Numbered from the stretch's first letter, positions 37,049-45,647 are shown. The stretch is DNA of 64,000 bases from Cohnella faecalis (GCF_003570905.1 NZ_QXJM01000036.1:34379-98378); one strand, 5' to 3'. Notes: generated by a model not told the origin, from the sequence alone. Program-made: numbers and translations.

Positions 37049-38095
37049 ATGAAAAACAAAAACAGAAACAGAAACAGAAAAGCGTTATGGTCCGTACTCG
37101 CGCTAGTTTTGATGTTGTCGCTGGTCCTCACGGCTTGCGGCTCGAACAAATCGGAAGGAAGCGGCAAGCTGCCGAAGGAAGTGACGATTGGCTTCCAGGT
37201 CATTCCGAACGCCGAGCTTCTCGTTAAGGCGAAGCAGCTCGCGGAGAAGAAATTCCCCGACACAAAAATCAATTGGAAGCCGTTCGATTCCGGCCGCGAC
37301 GTGAATACAGCCATTGCGGCAGGCGGCATCGATCTCGGCTTGGCAGGCTCCGTGCCGGTGTCGATCGGAGTTGCGAACAAGCTGCCGTACCAAGTGTACT
37401 TCCTGCACGATATTATCGGCGATGCGGAATCGCTCGCGGTTCGCAACGCCTCGAATATTAAGAGCGTGAAAGACCTCGCGGGCAAGAAGGTCGCTGCGCC
37501 GTTCGGCTCGACCGCTCATTTCAGCCTTCTGTCCGCTCTGAAGCTGGAAGGCGTCGATCCGGCTTCCGTAACGATATTGGATCTTCAGCCGCAAGACATT
37601 CTGGCCGCTTGGCAGCGCAAGGATATCGACGGCGCATTCGTATGGAATCCCGTTCTGGCGAAGCTGCTCGCGGAGGAAGGCTCCGTACTCGTATCCGCGC
37701 AGCAGCTGTCTGAGAAAGGCGCGATTACGGCAGACGTCGGTGTCGTGCGCAAAGCTTTCGCCGACGATTATCCGGATTTCGTCAAAGGCTACGTGTCCGT
37801 TCTGGACGAAGCGGTGAAGCTGTATCGCGACAAGCCGGAGGAAGCGGCGAAAGCTCTCGCTCCGCTGCTTAGCACGGACGAGGCCGATGCGCTTGCCCAG
37901 ACGAAGCAGCTTGTGTGGCTGACGTCGAAGGAGCAGCAGGACGCCAAATATTTGGGCAGCAAGAAGGAAGAGAGCGGCTTCGCGGACGTTCTTCTGGAGA
38001 CGGGCAAGTTCCTCGTCGACCAAAAGCAGATCCCGTCAGCTCCGTCGCTGTCCGATTACCAGTCGGCAATCAATCAGGAAGCGTTGAAGCAATAA
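37049..38095 (+). CDS. tauA: Taurine/aliphatic sulfonate-binding lipoprotein
   Basis: A 348-residue lipoprotein: signal peptide with an unusual KNRNRNRK start and lipobox LTAC (about residue 29). The binding fold closely follows TauA: FDSGRDVNTAIAAGGIDLGLAGSVPV, FGSTAHFSLLSALKLEGVDP and LQPQDILAAWQRKDIDGAFVWNP. AGGAGAGG precedes the ATG at 37049; a TTG at 37043 is less likely. The ligand is probably taurine or another sulfonate, but alkyl-sulfonate versus taurine cannot be separated by eye. Confidence 0.85.
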   Translation: MKNKNRNRNRKALWSVLALVLMLSLVLTACGSNKSEGSGKLPKEVTIGFQVIPNAELLVKAKQLAEKKFPDTKINWKPFDSGRDVNTAIAAGGIDLGLAGSVPVSIGVANKLPYQVYFLHDIIGDAESLAVRNASNIKSVKDLAGKKVAAPFGSTAHFSLLSALKLEGVDPASVTILDLQPQDILAAWQRKDIDGAFVWNPVLAKLLAEEGSVLVSAQQLSEKGAITADVGVVRKAFADDYPDFVKGYVSVLDEAVKLYRDKPEEAAKALAPLLSTDEADALAQTKQLVWLTSKEQQDAKYLGSKKEESGFADVLLETGKFLVDQKQIPSAPSLSDYQSAINQEALKQ

Positions 38096-38117
38096 AAATC
38101 ATCGGGAGGCGGTAAAC

Positions 38118-38978
38118 ATGGCGCTGAACTTCGCGCGAAGCGGCTCGGCGGAGCTGGAATGGGGACGGGGGCCGGAGGAGGCTTATCCATCCGAGGCGGA
38201 CGTTCCATGGGGAGAGCGGCTTATTTCCGTGGACAATCTGACGCTCGCTTACAGCAACGGGCGCGGCAAACCGGGCAAGACGGTACTGGACGGCTTGTCG
38301 CTGGACATCAGGGAAGGCGAATTCGTCGTCGTGCTCGGAGCGTCGGGCTGCGGCAAGACGTCGCTCCTTCGCTTGCTGGCCGGCTACGAGCGTCCGACGT
38401 CGGGGGCGGTCGAAGTGCTCGGACGCCCATCCTCGGGGCCAAGCGCCGAAGTCGGCGTCGTGTTCCAGCACGCCAATCTGTTCCCGTGGCTCACGATTCA
38501 GCGCAATGTGGAATTCGGACTCAAGATGAAGCGGGTCGGCCGGGCGGAGCGCAAACGGCTGGCGAGCGGCTATCTGTCGCAGGTCGGACTGAGCGCCGCC
38601 GCCGATTATTTGCCTTATCAACTGTCGGGAGGAATGAAGCAGCGCGGGGCGATCGCGAGATCGCTCGCCTCGGAGCCGCGAATTCTTCTCATGGACGAGC
38701 CGTTCGGGGCGCTCGACGCGATTACTCGCGAAAACTTGCAAACGCTGGTCAAATCGATCTGGCGCACAACGGGGCTGACCGTATTTTTCATCACTCACGA
38801 TGTGGATGAAGCGCTCTATCTAGGGTCGAGAATCGTCGTGCTGAACGGTTCTCCCGGCCAAATAGGCACGGATATCGCCAATCCCTTGTTCGAGCGGGAG
38901 GACAGCGTGACTCGCCTGCGCAGTCACAAGGATTATGCGGCTGCGCGCGATCACCTGCTTAAGCGGCTGGAGTCCTAA
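38118..38978 (+). CDS. tauB: Sulfonate ABC transporter ATP-binding protein
   Basis: A 286-residue ATPase of the TauB/SsuB group. Walker A GASGCGKTS, signature LSGGMKQRGAIARSLA, Walker B ILLMDEPFGALD, H-loop FFITHDVDEALYL. The first 35 residues are an extra hydrophilic lead. It is the last gene of the operon. Confidence 0.88.
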   Translation: MALNFARSGSAELEWGRGPEEAYPSEADVPWGERLISVDNLTLAYSNGRGKPGKTVLDGLSLDIREGEFVVVLGASGCGKTSLLRLLAGYERPTSGAVEVLGRPSSGPSAEVGVVFQHANLFPWLTIQRNVEFGLKMKRVGRAERKRLASGYLSQVGLSAAADYLPYQLSGGMKQRGAIARSLASEPRILLMDEPFGALDAITRENLQTLVKSIWRTTGLTVFFITHDVDEALYLGSRIVVLNGSPGQIGTDIANPLFEREDSVTRLRSHKDYAAARDHLLKRLES

Positions 38979-39033
38979 GCCGGGCGGCTTCGGTAAGGCA
39001 GAACGTCGAAAATAGGGCCAAGCTCGAACGAAA

Positions 39034-39083
39034 AAGCCTCCATCCCCGCGCGTTGACCGGCGGAGATGGAGGCTTGCTTTTTG
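39034..39083 (+). terminator. Terminator of the sulfonate transporter operon
   Basis: GCCTCCATC (39036-39044) pairs with GATGGAGGC (39065-39073), followed by TTGCTTTTT. Confidence 0.8.
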
Positions 39084-39196
39084 GCTGCTCGCTATAGGCG
39101 TCAGCACGGGAAAATGCTGTAGTCCGAATTTGCCCACTTCGAGAACCGTTTTTGAATGCTGCGGCACGGAACTGGGTTGCGGAAGGCAGCTTCGCT

Positions 39197-39242
39197 AAAA
39201 AAGCTATTTCACGGATCTGTTCAGATCTTGTGAAATAGCTTC
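39197..39242 (-). terminator. Terminator of the tyrosine-motif protein gene
   Basis: Long stem AAGCTATTTCAC...GTGAAATAGCTT with an inner ATCTG/CAGAT hairpin. On the minus strand it is followed by TTTTTT (AAAAAA at about 39194-39199 on the plus strand). Confidence 0.85.
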
Positions 39243-39279
39243 TTGTGGTCATGCAGCTGCAACCGGGCAGGGTTATCGT

Positions 39280-41226
39280 TTAATTGTAGGTGTGTTCCTC
39301 AATCAAGTCATAGACGGGACTGCCGGGCATTTCCTCGGCTTCGACTTCTTGTGCCGGAGATTCGTAGACGTTGTTGTAAGGATTCTCCTCGACTACGTCG
39401 TAAGTATGGTTGTCGGGCGCTTGCTCGGCTTCATTCTCTCGGGCTTCCGCTTCGATGTTGTTATACGCGATGTAGCTCTCCGAGTCAGGGGAGTCGTACA
39501 CGTGATCTTCGACGGGAGCCGATTGCTGAGGGGTCGGAGCCTCGGAGGCGACCGGCGCCGACGGCATAGGTGAAGCGGCTTCCTCCGGACGCGGCTTCGG
39601 CTTGATGTCCGATGGCTTCAGACTGTGCCCGTCGGGGCTGCTCGCGGCTTTGGAGAGCAGTTCCTGCATAACGCCGTCTTTCTTGGCGTGAGCGGCGCGC
39701 ATGTTTCGTTCGGTATCTTTCACGCTGGCATGGTTTTCGTACCCGAGCATTTCCATGGCGGACGCTTGCAAGTTTTTCTCCGTCTTCCAAGCCCCGTTCT
39801 CATCCTGGCTCCTCTGCTTGCCGATGAATTCGACTCCGAGCCGTTCCATGGAGACGTTGTTTCTGCCCAGCTGCTGGACGGTTTGCATCATTTGCTCGCT
39901 GCCGGGCCGGTAGTGCCCGCTAGCGTCGGATACCATCTCGACTTGACCGTCTCTTATTTGCAGCTCTCCCGCCCCGGCCACATCGTTGCCGGAATGAAAG
40001 CTGGAATGATGGAACCGTTCCATCTCGCTTTGTCCAGCCGCTAACGCCTCTGACGAACGAGTCTTGTTCTCCTTGATCGCGTCGGCGGTATGGAAGCTTC
40101 CGCCCTCGTCCATAGTGAAAATGTGACGATCTCCTTTGGCGCCCAACGCGGCAGGTCGTTCGGCTCCAATCGTGCTCAGAGGACCGCTTCCGTCTGCATT
40201 AATCATCTTTCCTTGCGCATCGAATCCTCTAGCGTAAGGAGCTAGCTCTTGGTCGTCCGCATAGAAGGTCGTGGACGGCAGAGCCGTATGCATGTGAGGG
40301 TGAGGCGGGAATAATTGGCTATCGAAAGCGGGCATGGACGCTTCCATTTCTTTCATTTTGAAGCCTTCGGCCGGAGCCGGGGCGGATTGAACGGGCGATT
40401 GCGGCGCTGCAGCGACGGACGCTTGCGGAGCCGGAGCCGCAGGAGCGGCGGGGGCGGAAGCCGCGCCGCCGCCTAGCGGCAAGTAGTCGACGTAGCCGGG
40501 AGGCAAAGGAGCAGCCGCGCTAGGCGAAGCCGCCGGAGCCGCCGGGGCGGAAGCCGAGCCGCCTAGCGGCAAGTAGTCGACGTAGCCGGGAGGCAAAGGA
40601 GCGGCCGCGCTAGGCGAAGCCGCCGGAGCCGCCGGGGCGGAAGCTGAGCCGCCTAGCGGCAAGTAGTCGGCGTAGCCGGGAGGCAAAGGAGCGGCTGCGC
40701 TAGGCGAAGCCGCCGGGGCGGAAGCTGAGCCGCCCAGCGGCAAGTAGTCGGCGTAGCCGGAAGGCAAAGGAGCGGCTGCGCTAGGCGAAGCCGCCGGAGC
40801 CGCAGGGGCGGAAGCTGAGCCGCCTAGCGGCAAGTAGTCGGCGTAGCCGGAAGGCAAAGGAGCAGCCGCGCTAGGCGAAGCCGCCGGAGCCGCCGGGGCG
40901 GAAGCTGAGCCGCCGAGCGGCAAGTAGTCGACGTAGCCGGGAGGCAAAGGAGCGGCCGCGCTAGGCGAAGCCGCCGGGGCCGCAGGAGCGGAATCCGGGC
41001 CAGCCGACGGCGCGGCCGGCGGAAAATCAACGTAGCCGTCGCTTGCTGGAGCGGTCATCGCATCCATCGTAGCTTGATTGCCGATTTCCTCTTGCATTTG
41101 CAAAGCTGGTTGTTGCTGCCGCTGAGATCCGATAGACAAGGGCCCCCGTTGCGCTCCGCCGCTTGGCCGTGCGCCGATGAATGGGGCATTGCTTCCGGAA
41201 ACGGCGTTGCTGCGGGCTCTAGGCAT
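39280..41226 (-). CDS. Low-complexity candidate effector with IGNQ motif, GYxDY repeats and C-terminal tyrosine motifs
   Basis: A 648-residue protein without signal peptide or membrane helix. Near residue 45 is LQMQEEIGNQAT, like the LQ-x-IGNQA motif that begins many polymorphic toxins and eCIS cargo proteins. Residues of about 75-265 contain six 30-residue (one of 27) Ala/Pro-rich repeats with GYVDYLPLGG or GYADYLPLGG. Residues of about 320-470 form a folded domain with RHIFTMDEGGSFHTAD, FHHSSFHSGNDVAGAGEL and SGHYRPG, a pattern I recall from secreted bacterial effectors. The last 75 residues are acidic with repeated tyrosines (HVYDSP, AYNNI, HTYDVV, PYNNVYESP, PVYDLI). ATG 41226 has GGAG 9 bases upstream. 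No obvious partners are nearby. The function is unknown. Confidence 0.65.
   Translation of the reverse strand: MPRARSNAVSGSNAPFIGARPSGGAQRGPLSIGSQRQQQPALQMQEEIGNQATMDAMTAPASDGYVDFPPAAPSAGPDSAPAAPAASPSAAAPLPPGYVDYLPLGGSASAPAAPAASPSAAAPLPSGYADYLPLGGSASAPAAPAASPSAAAPLPSGYADYLPLGGSASAPAASPSAAAPLPPGYADYLPLGGSASAPAAPAASPSAAAPLPPGYVDYLPLGGSASAPAAPAASPSAAAPLPPGYVDYLPLGGGAASAPAAPAAPAPQASVAAAPQSPVQSAPAPAEGFKMKEMEASMPAFDSQLFPPHPHMHTALPSTTFYADDQELAPYARGFDAQGKMINADGSGPLSTIGAERPAALGAKGDRHIFTMDEGGSFHTADAIKENKTRSSEALAAGQSEMERFHHSSFHSGNDVAGAGELQIRDGQVEMVSDASGHYRPGSEQMMQTVQQLGRNNVSMERLGVEFIGKQRSQDENGAWKTEKNLQASAMEMLGYENHASVKDTERNMRAAHAKKDGVMQELLSKAASSPDGHSLKPSDIKPKPRPEEAASPMPSAPVASEAPTPQQSAPVEDHVYDSPDSESYIAYNNIEAEARENEAEQAPDNHTYDVVEENPYNNVYESPAQEVEAEEMPGSPVYDLIEEHTYN
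40440..41010 (-). repeat. In-gene 90-bp repeats (six units)
   Basis: The AAGTAGTCG element (plus strand) recurs at 40481, 40571, 40661, 40742, 40832 and 40922: 90-bp spacing with one 81-bp unit lacking three codons. All indels are whole codons, consistent with selection on the protein. Confidence 0.9.
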
Positions 41227-41474
41227 GTCTATCGTCTCCATCTTTCAAGATACTTCCATCGTACGCTGTTTCGACTATTTTCGCAATAATGGTTGTCTCA
41301 GCCGACGAGCCGGCTTTTGTATCGCAAAACCAATAAAAGAGCTTATTTTTATGCACGGTGCGAGTGAAGCGCGAAGGGAGAGTGACAATCCAAATAACCC
41401 GCATTATGATGAATGTAATCTTAATTAACGTGAACAGGGTAACGAAAAGCGCGCTTGGAGAGGAAAGGTGCTGC

Positions 41475-42029
41475 ATGTTCAAAGAAATTTTCGATCTGTT
41501 CGTGGCTTTTGGCCGTTCGACGATGTTCGGCTACGGAGGAGGCCCCTCCATTATCCCTTTCTATCAGAACGAAGTCGTCAATCGTTATCATTGGATGAAT
41601 ACCGAGGAGTTCGGACAGGCGCTGGCGTTCGGCAATACGCTCCCCGGTCCGATCGCAACGAAGCTCGCTGCGTATATCGGATATAAGGTGGCCGGATGGG
41701 CGGGAGCGTTCGCGGCGGTTACGGCGGTCGTCTTGCCGACTGCGCTTCTAATGGTACTGTTAGTCGGCGTGATGTCCAAGCTTCAGAACAACGCTTATAT
41801 CAAAGGCATGATCAAGGGGGTACAGCCGGTCATCTTCGTCATGCTCGCGATGCTGGCTTATGATTTCGCCAAATTCGCTTTTCAACGGAGCGGCGGTCCG
41901 ATCGCCTTTTTGCCGTTCGCCTTGGCTGCCGTTTTTTTCGTGTGCGTGCAGTATTTGAAGCTGAATGCCGTCTGGGGTATCGCAGGCTCGCTTGTCGTCG
42001 GCGCGCTGTTCATGAGGGATGCGGGCTAA
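41475..42029 (+). CDS. Half-size chromate transporter family protein (ChrA short type)
   Basis: A 184-residue CHR-family protein with about five helices. The N-terminal segment FGYGGGPSIIPFYQNEVV, followed by FGQALAFGNTLPGPIATKLAAYIGYK, is the family signature. Short CHR proteins usually occur as adjacent pairs with opposite topology; here I see only one, followed by a terminator. AGGAAAGG precedes the ATG at 41475. It may export chromate or another anion; with one half missing its activity is uncertain. Confidence 0.82.
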   Translation: MFKEIFDLFVAFGRSTMFGYGGGPSIIPFYQNEVVNRYHWMNTEEFGQALAFGNTLPGPIATKLAAYIGYKVAGWAGAFAAVTAVVLPTALLMVLLVGVMSKLQNNAYIKGMIKGVQPVIFVMLAMLAYDFAKFAFQRSGGPIAFLPFALAAVFFVCVQYLKLNAVWGIAGSLVVGALFMRDAG

Positions 42030-42069
42030 CTCCTATCCCCGACGCTTGAAAGGCGCATATTCTTTTCCG

Positions 42070-42091
42070 ATCACCCTAAGGGTGATTTTTT
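42070..42091 (+). terminator. Terminator after the chromate transporter gene
   Basis: 7-bp stem ATCACCC/GGGTGAT with a TAA loop, followed by TTTTT. Confidence 0.8.
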
Positions 42092-42130
42092 CGTCATATT
42101 AAGAAAGTATAAAATCACTACCCTATTTCA

Positions 42131-42487
42131 GCGTCTACACAACAAATTCGCCAAAAGAGTGGGAAGGCGTCCCATTGATGAGCGTCTACACAACAAATTC
42201 GCCGAAAGAGTGGGAAGGCGTCCCATTGATGAGCGTCTACACAACAAATTCGCCAAAAGAGTGGGAAGGCGTCCCATTGATGAGCGTCTACACAACAAAT
42301 TCGCCAAAAGAGTGGGAAGGCGTCCCATTGATGAGCGTCTACACAACAAACTCGCCAAAAGAGTGGGAAGGCGTCCCATTGATGAGCGTCTACACAACAA
42401 ATTCGCCAAAAGAGTGGGAAGGCGTCCCATTGATGAGCGTCTACACAACAAATTCGCCGAAAGAGTGGGAAGGCGTCCTATTGTTAC
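42131..42487. repeat. 51-bp tandem repeat array 4 (7 units)
   Basis: GCGTCTACAC starts units at 42131, 42182, 42233, 42284, 42335, 42386 and 42437, exactly 51 bp apart. Units are almost identical: the only differences are GCCAAAAG/GCCGAAAG, AAATTC/AAACTC and the last unit's CTATTG. Such uniformity suggests recent expansion. The array lies between two terminators and overlaps no gene. Confidence 0.95.
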
Positions 42488-42516
42488 ACGACCATAAGGG
42501 CAGCCTGTCTACGAAA

Positions 42517-42557
42517 AAAACGCCTTTCTCCGTCCAGAGGACGCTGAAGGCGTTTTT
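42517..42557. terminator. Bidirectional-type terminator hairpin
   Basis: AACGCCTT...AAGGCGTT stem with a partly paired loop (CGTCC/GGACG), flanked by A7 on the left and TTTTT on the right. It lies downstream of array 4, which would imply transcription across the array. Confidence 0.75.
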
Positions 42558-42684
42558 GCTTGTGTTTTTGGCATCTTCGGGAGGAGCCCTTTATCGTTGA
42601 AGCGTGTTATACTGGGTTCATTATGGAGGCGTCGCTTCTAACGGAGCTCATACGCAGATTGAATAGAGGCGGAGGAGAAAAGCG

Positions 42685-43362
42685 GTGACAATCAAGGCGG
42701 TAGTGTTCGATTTCGACGGCACATTAATGGATACGGAAAAATACGCTTACGAGGCTTTTTGCGGCATATACGAGGAATACGGGCACAAGCTCGCGTTGGA
42801 AAAGTGGGCCTTGCTCATCGGGACGCACAACGGACCGTTCGATCCTTACGAGGAGTTGTCCGGCCTGACGGGACTAGCGCTGGATCGCGAAGAGCTCAAA
42901 AAGAAATTCGAGACGGGCCACTTGGCGCTGCTTCGGGAAGCGGCTCTTCTTCCCGGCGTTAAAGAAGCGTTGGAGGAAGCTCGCGCGAGAGGGCTCAAGA
43001 TCGGTCTGGCTTCGAGCTCGGATCGGAGCTGGATCGAGACTCATTTGAACAACCAGGGAATCCGTCACTATTTCGAAACGATTCGTTCGAGCGACGATGT
43101 GGAGAAGGTGAAGCCCGATCCGGCTTTGTACCGGATGGCTGCAGCCGATTTAGGCGTTCTTCCGGAAGAGGCGGTCGCTGTCGAGGATTCGCGAAACGGC
43201 ATGCTCGGCGCTCTGAACGCGGGATTGCACGCTATCGTAGTCCCGAACGCGGTGACGCGGCACATGGATTTTTCCGAAGCTAGTCTGGTCGTTCGCACAC
43301 TGGAAAATCAATCGTTGGCGCAACTGATCGAGCAAGTGGAAGGCCGGATTTCCGCAATATGA
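42685..43362 (+). CDS. HAD-superfamily phosphatase/phosphoglucomutase-like hydrolase
   Basis: A 225-residue HAD subfamily protein. Motif I FDFDGTLMDT (nucleophile Asp at residue 9), motif II LASSSD, a Lys at VKPDP, and motif IV VAVEDSRNG. The helical cap lies between residues 17 and 80. It resembles beta-phosphoglucomutase-type and YhcW-like hydrolases; substrate unknown. GTG start with GGAGGAG upstream. Its stop overlaps the next ATG (ATGA). Confidence 0.85.
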   Translation: MTIKAVVFDFDGTLMDTEKYAYEAFCGIYEEYGHKLALEKWALLIGTHNGPFDPYEELSGLTGLALDREELKKKFETGHLALLREAALLPGVKEALEEARARGLKIGLASSSDRSWIETHLNNQGIRHYFETIRSSDDVEKVKPDPALYRMAAADLGVLPEEAVAVEDSRNGMLGALNAGLHAIVVPNAVTRHMDFSEASLVVRTLENQSLAQLIEQVEGRISAI

Positions 43363-44000
43363 TAGAGGCTGGAATGCTGGCCGGTTTTCTAGGCACGTCG
43401 GTACTTCTTACTTTGATGCCGGGACCGGATATTCTTTTCGTTGTCGGGCTGAGCGCCGCAGGCTCCAAAAGGGATGGCGTTGCCGTCGCGCTCGGCTTAT
43501 GCTCGGGGCTGCTCGTTCATATTACCGCTGCCGCGCTTGGCATTTCCGCGGTTGTGTACAGTTTGCCTTGGGCGCTCCATCTTGTGAAAGCGGCAGGAGC
43601 TTTGTATTTGCTGTACTTGGCTTGGCTGTGCTGGAAGCCATCCGATGGAAGCGGCGACGGCGGTAACGGCGCGGAAGGCGGCGAGGCTGTCGAGCGGTCC
43701 TTCGGGAGACTCTATCGGCGAGGGATATGGATGAACGTTCTCAATCCGAAGGTGTCGCTGTTTTTTGTCGCTTTCCTCCCCTCTTTCGTCGTGTCGGAAG
43801 GGGAATCGGTTCCTCTTCAAATGCTGACGCTTGGTTTAGTGTTCTTGCTGCAGGCGCTCGTTGTGTTTACTTTGGTCGCCGTATTGGCCAATCGGATCGG
43901 CAGCCGATTTTTGCAAAGCGGCGGGATGAGACGATGGGCGAGCAGGGTGGAAGGCGCGCTTTACGCGAGCTTGGCGGCATGGCTTCTGCTTGGCGGGTAA
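43359..44000 (+). CDS. LysE/RhtB-family amino acid exporter
   Basis: A 213-residue membrane protein with about six helices. LTLMPGPDILFVV near the N-terminus and NPKVSLFFVAFLPSFV in the middle are the LysE/RhtB signatures. A loop rich in Gly, Asp and Glu (about 88-105) lies between helices. It is coupled to the upstream HAD gene through a 4-base overlap. The exported compound is unknown. Confidence 0.88.
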   Translation: MIEAGMLAGFLGTSVLLTLMPGPDILFVVGLSAAGSKRDGVAVALGLCSGLLVHITAAALGISAVVYSLPWALHLVKAAGALYLLYLAWLCWKPSDGSGDGGNGAEGGEAVERSFGRLYRRGIWMNVLNPKVSLFFVAFLPSFVVSEGESVPLQMLTLGLVFLLQALVVFTLVAVLANRIGSRFLQSGGMRRWASRVEGALYASLAAWLLLGG

Positions 44001-44006
44001 ATTAAG

Positions 44007-44045
44007 AAAGATCGGATTCGGCGAGGGCCGTTATCCGATCTTTTT
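44007..44045 (+). terminator. Terminator after the LysE-family gene
   Basis: AAGATCGGAT pairs with ATCCGATCTT (44008-44042), followed by a T-rich tail. Confidence 0.8.
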
Positions 44046-44075
44046 ATTTTTCGCGGGTGGTGGATGCGGTCGAGT

Positions 44076-44381
44076 GGAGAGGGTGCGAGGATAAATAGCC
44101 ATGCGCCAGCGGGTTACGGCGCACGTGGAGAGGGTGCGAGGAGAAATAGCCATGCACCAGCGGGTTACGGAGCGCGAGGAGAGGATGCGAGGATAAATAG
44201 CCATGTGCCAGCGGGTTACGGCGCGCGTGGAGAGGGTGCGAGGATAAATAGCCATGCGCCAGCGGGTTACGGAGCGCGAGGAGAGGATGCGAGGAGAAAT
44301 AGCCATGTGCCAGCGGGTTACGGCGCGCGAGGAGAGGGTGCGAGGAAAAATAGCCATGCGCCAGCAAGTTACTACGAGACA
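44076..44381. repeat. 51-bp tandem repeat array 5 (6 units)
   Basis: GGAGAGG starts units at 44076, 44127, 44178, 44229, 44280 and 44331, exactly 51 bp apart. The reverse complement contains CGTAACCCGCTG and GGCTATTT, which align with the core of arrays 2 and 6, so it belongs to the same family in opposite orientation. It lies between the LysE terminator and the araR promoter. Confidence 0.95.
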
Positions 44382-44408
44382 TTCAAGCTTGTTTGCCCTC
44401 GCTCATGC

Positions 44409-44440
44409 AAGGTACGTACAAGTCATGAGTATGTTATAAT
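44409..44440 (+). promoter_or_regulatory. araR promoter with putative AraR operator
   Basis: TATAAT lies at 44435-44440 with no good -35. The palindromic core GGTACGTACAAGT (44411-44423), at the -35 position, resembles the TTGTxCGTACAA type of AraR box known in Bacillus. This suggests autorepression. Confidence 0.6.
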
Positions 44441-44486
44441 AGCGGCATCCTATTTTCGAAAAATAGCTCGCCATGAGGTGCTAATT

Positions 44487-45581
44487 ATGTCTTCGCGATC
44501 TCCTAAATACATGCAATTGAAAGAGCAAATATTGTCCTGGATCGCGGGAGGACGCTTTCGCCCGGGGGACAAGCTGCCTTCGGAGAATGAGCTCGCCGAG
44601 CAGTTCAGCCTCAGCCGCCAAACGGTGCGCCAATCGATCGGCGAGCTTGTGCAGGATGGGTGGCTCGCGAGAGAGCAGGGCAAAGGGACGTTCGTTACCC
44701 GCCTATCTGCCGACCGACGGGTAACCGGCGGCACGCGGACCGTCGGCTTGATCACGACTTATATTTCCGACTACATTTTCCCGTCGATCGTCCGGGGAGT
44801 CGAAGCTGCGCTCAAGGATCGCGGTTACCGGTTGCTGCTGTCCAGCACGGATAACCGGAAGGATCGGGAGCGCGAAAGCATCGAGATGATGCTGGGGCAA
44901 GCAGTCAGCGGTCTTATCGTAGAGCCGACCAAAAGCGCGGAAGGAAATCCGAACTTCGACAGCTACATGGCGCTCGAAAATCACGGCATCCCGCTTGTTA
45001 TGATCAACGAACGGTACTCCGACATCGAATGTCCTTGCGTCAAAATGGATGACGAAGGCGCCGGCCACACGGCGGCGAATCATTTGCTCGCTCTTGGCCA
45101 CCGGCGAATTGCGGGCTTCTTTAAGACGGACGACCTGCAAGGGGTCAATCGGATGAAAGGGTTTGTCCGCGCCCATCGGGAGCAGCGGCTTACGGTCGAA
45201 GCCGAGCTACTCGTTCGCTATACGACCGAGGACAAAGAAAACAGACCAGCAGAAGCGCTCAAACAAATGCTGAATTCCCCCGAACGGCCTACCGCTATCG
45301 TCTGCTATAACGATCAATTGGCAGTTGCCCTAATGGACGTTATAAGAGAAACGGGTCTCCGCGTGCCCGAAGACCTGTCAATGGTCGGCTGCGACGATTC
45401 GTTCCTTGCGACCGCAACGGAAATCAAATTGACGACGATCGAGCATCCGCAAACCGCAATGGGAGAACAGGCGGCGAATCTTCTTATGTCCATTCTCGAA
45501 AAAGAAGGACGTCCGGGCAACCAAGGGGCTGTATACCCTCCGAAGCTCATTATCCGTCAATCCACAACCTCGAATGAGTAA
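44487..45581 (+). CDS. araR: AraR-type transcriptional repressor (GntR DNA-binding domain plus LacI-type sensor)
   Basis: A 364-residue regulator. Residues 1-70 form a GntR winged helix (PKYMQLKEQILSWI, LPSENELAEQFSLSRQTVRQSI, GKGTFV). From about residue 80 a LacI/GalR periplasmic-binding-like sensor follows (TVGLITTYISDYIFPSIVRGVE, SMVGCDDS). This domain combination is the AraR type, which releases DNA when L-arabinose binds. The ATG at 44487 follows GAGGTG. No arabinose genes are in the window, so targets lie elsewhere. A matching operator is seen in its own promoter. Confidence 0.85.
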   Translation: MSSRSPKYMQLKEQILSWIAGGRFRPGDKLPSENELAEQFSLSRQTVRQSIGELVQDGWLAREQGKGTFVTRLSADRRVTGGTRTVGLITTYISDYIFPSIVRGVEAALKDRGYRLLLSSTDNRKDRERESIEMMLGQAVSGLIVEPTKSAEGNPNFDSYMALENHGIPLVMINERYSDIECPCVKMDDEGAGHTAANHLLALGHRRIAGFFKTDDLQGVNRMKGFVRAHREQRLTVEAELLVRYTTEDKENRPAEALKQMLNSPERPTAIVCYNDQLAVALMDVIRETGLRVPEDLSMVGCDDSFLATATEIKLTTIEHPQTAMGEQAANLLMSILEKEGRPGNQGAVYPPKLIIRQSTTSNE

Positions 45582-45616
45582 TATTCGTCTACCTTTGGTA
45601 TTAATTGCTTTGAAGC

Positions 45617-45647
45617 CCTGAAGTCTCTCAGACTTCAGGGATTTTTT
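45617..45647 (+). terminator. Terminator after araR
   Basis: 10-bp stem CCTGAAGTCT/AGACTTCAGG with a CTC loop, followed by GATTTTTT. Confidence 0.85.

Noticed and set aside
41358..41474. An N-terminal extension of the chromate transporter
   Set aside because: The family start and the ribosome binding site both point to the ATG at 41475.
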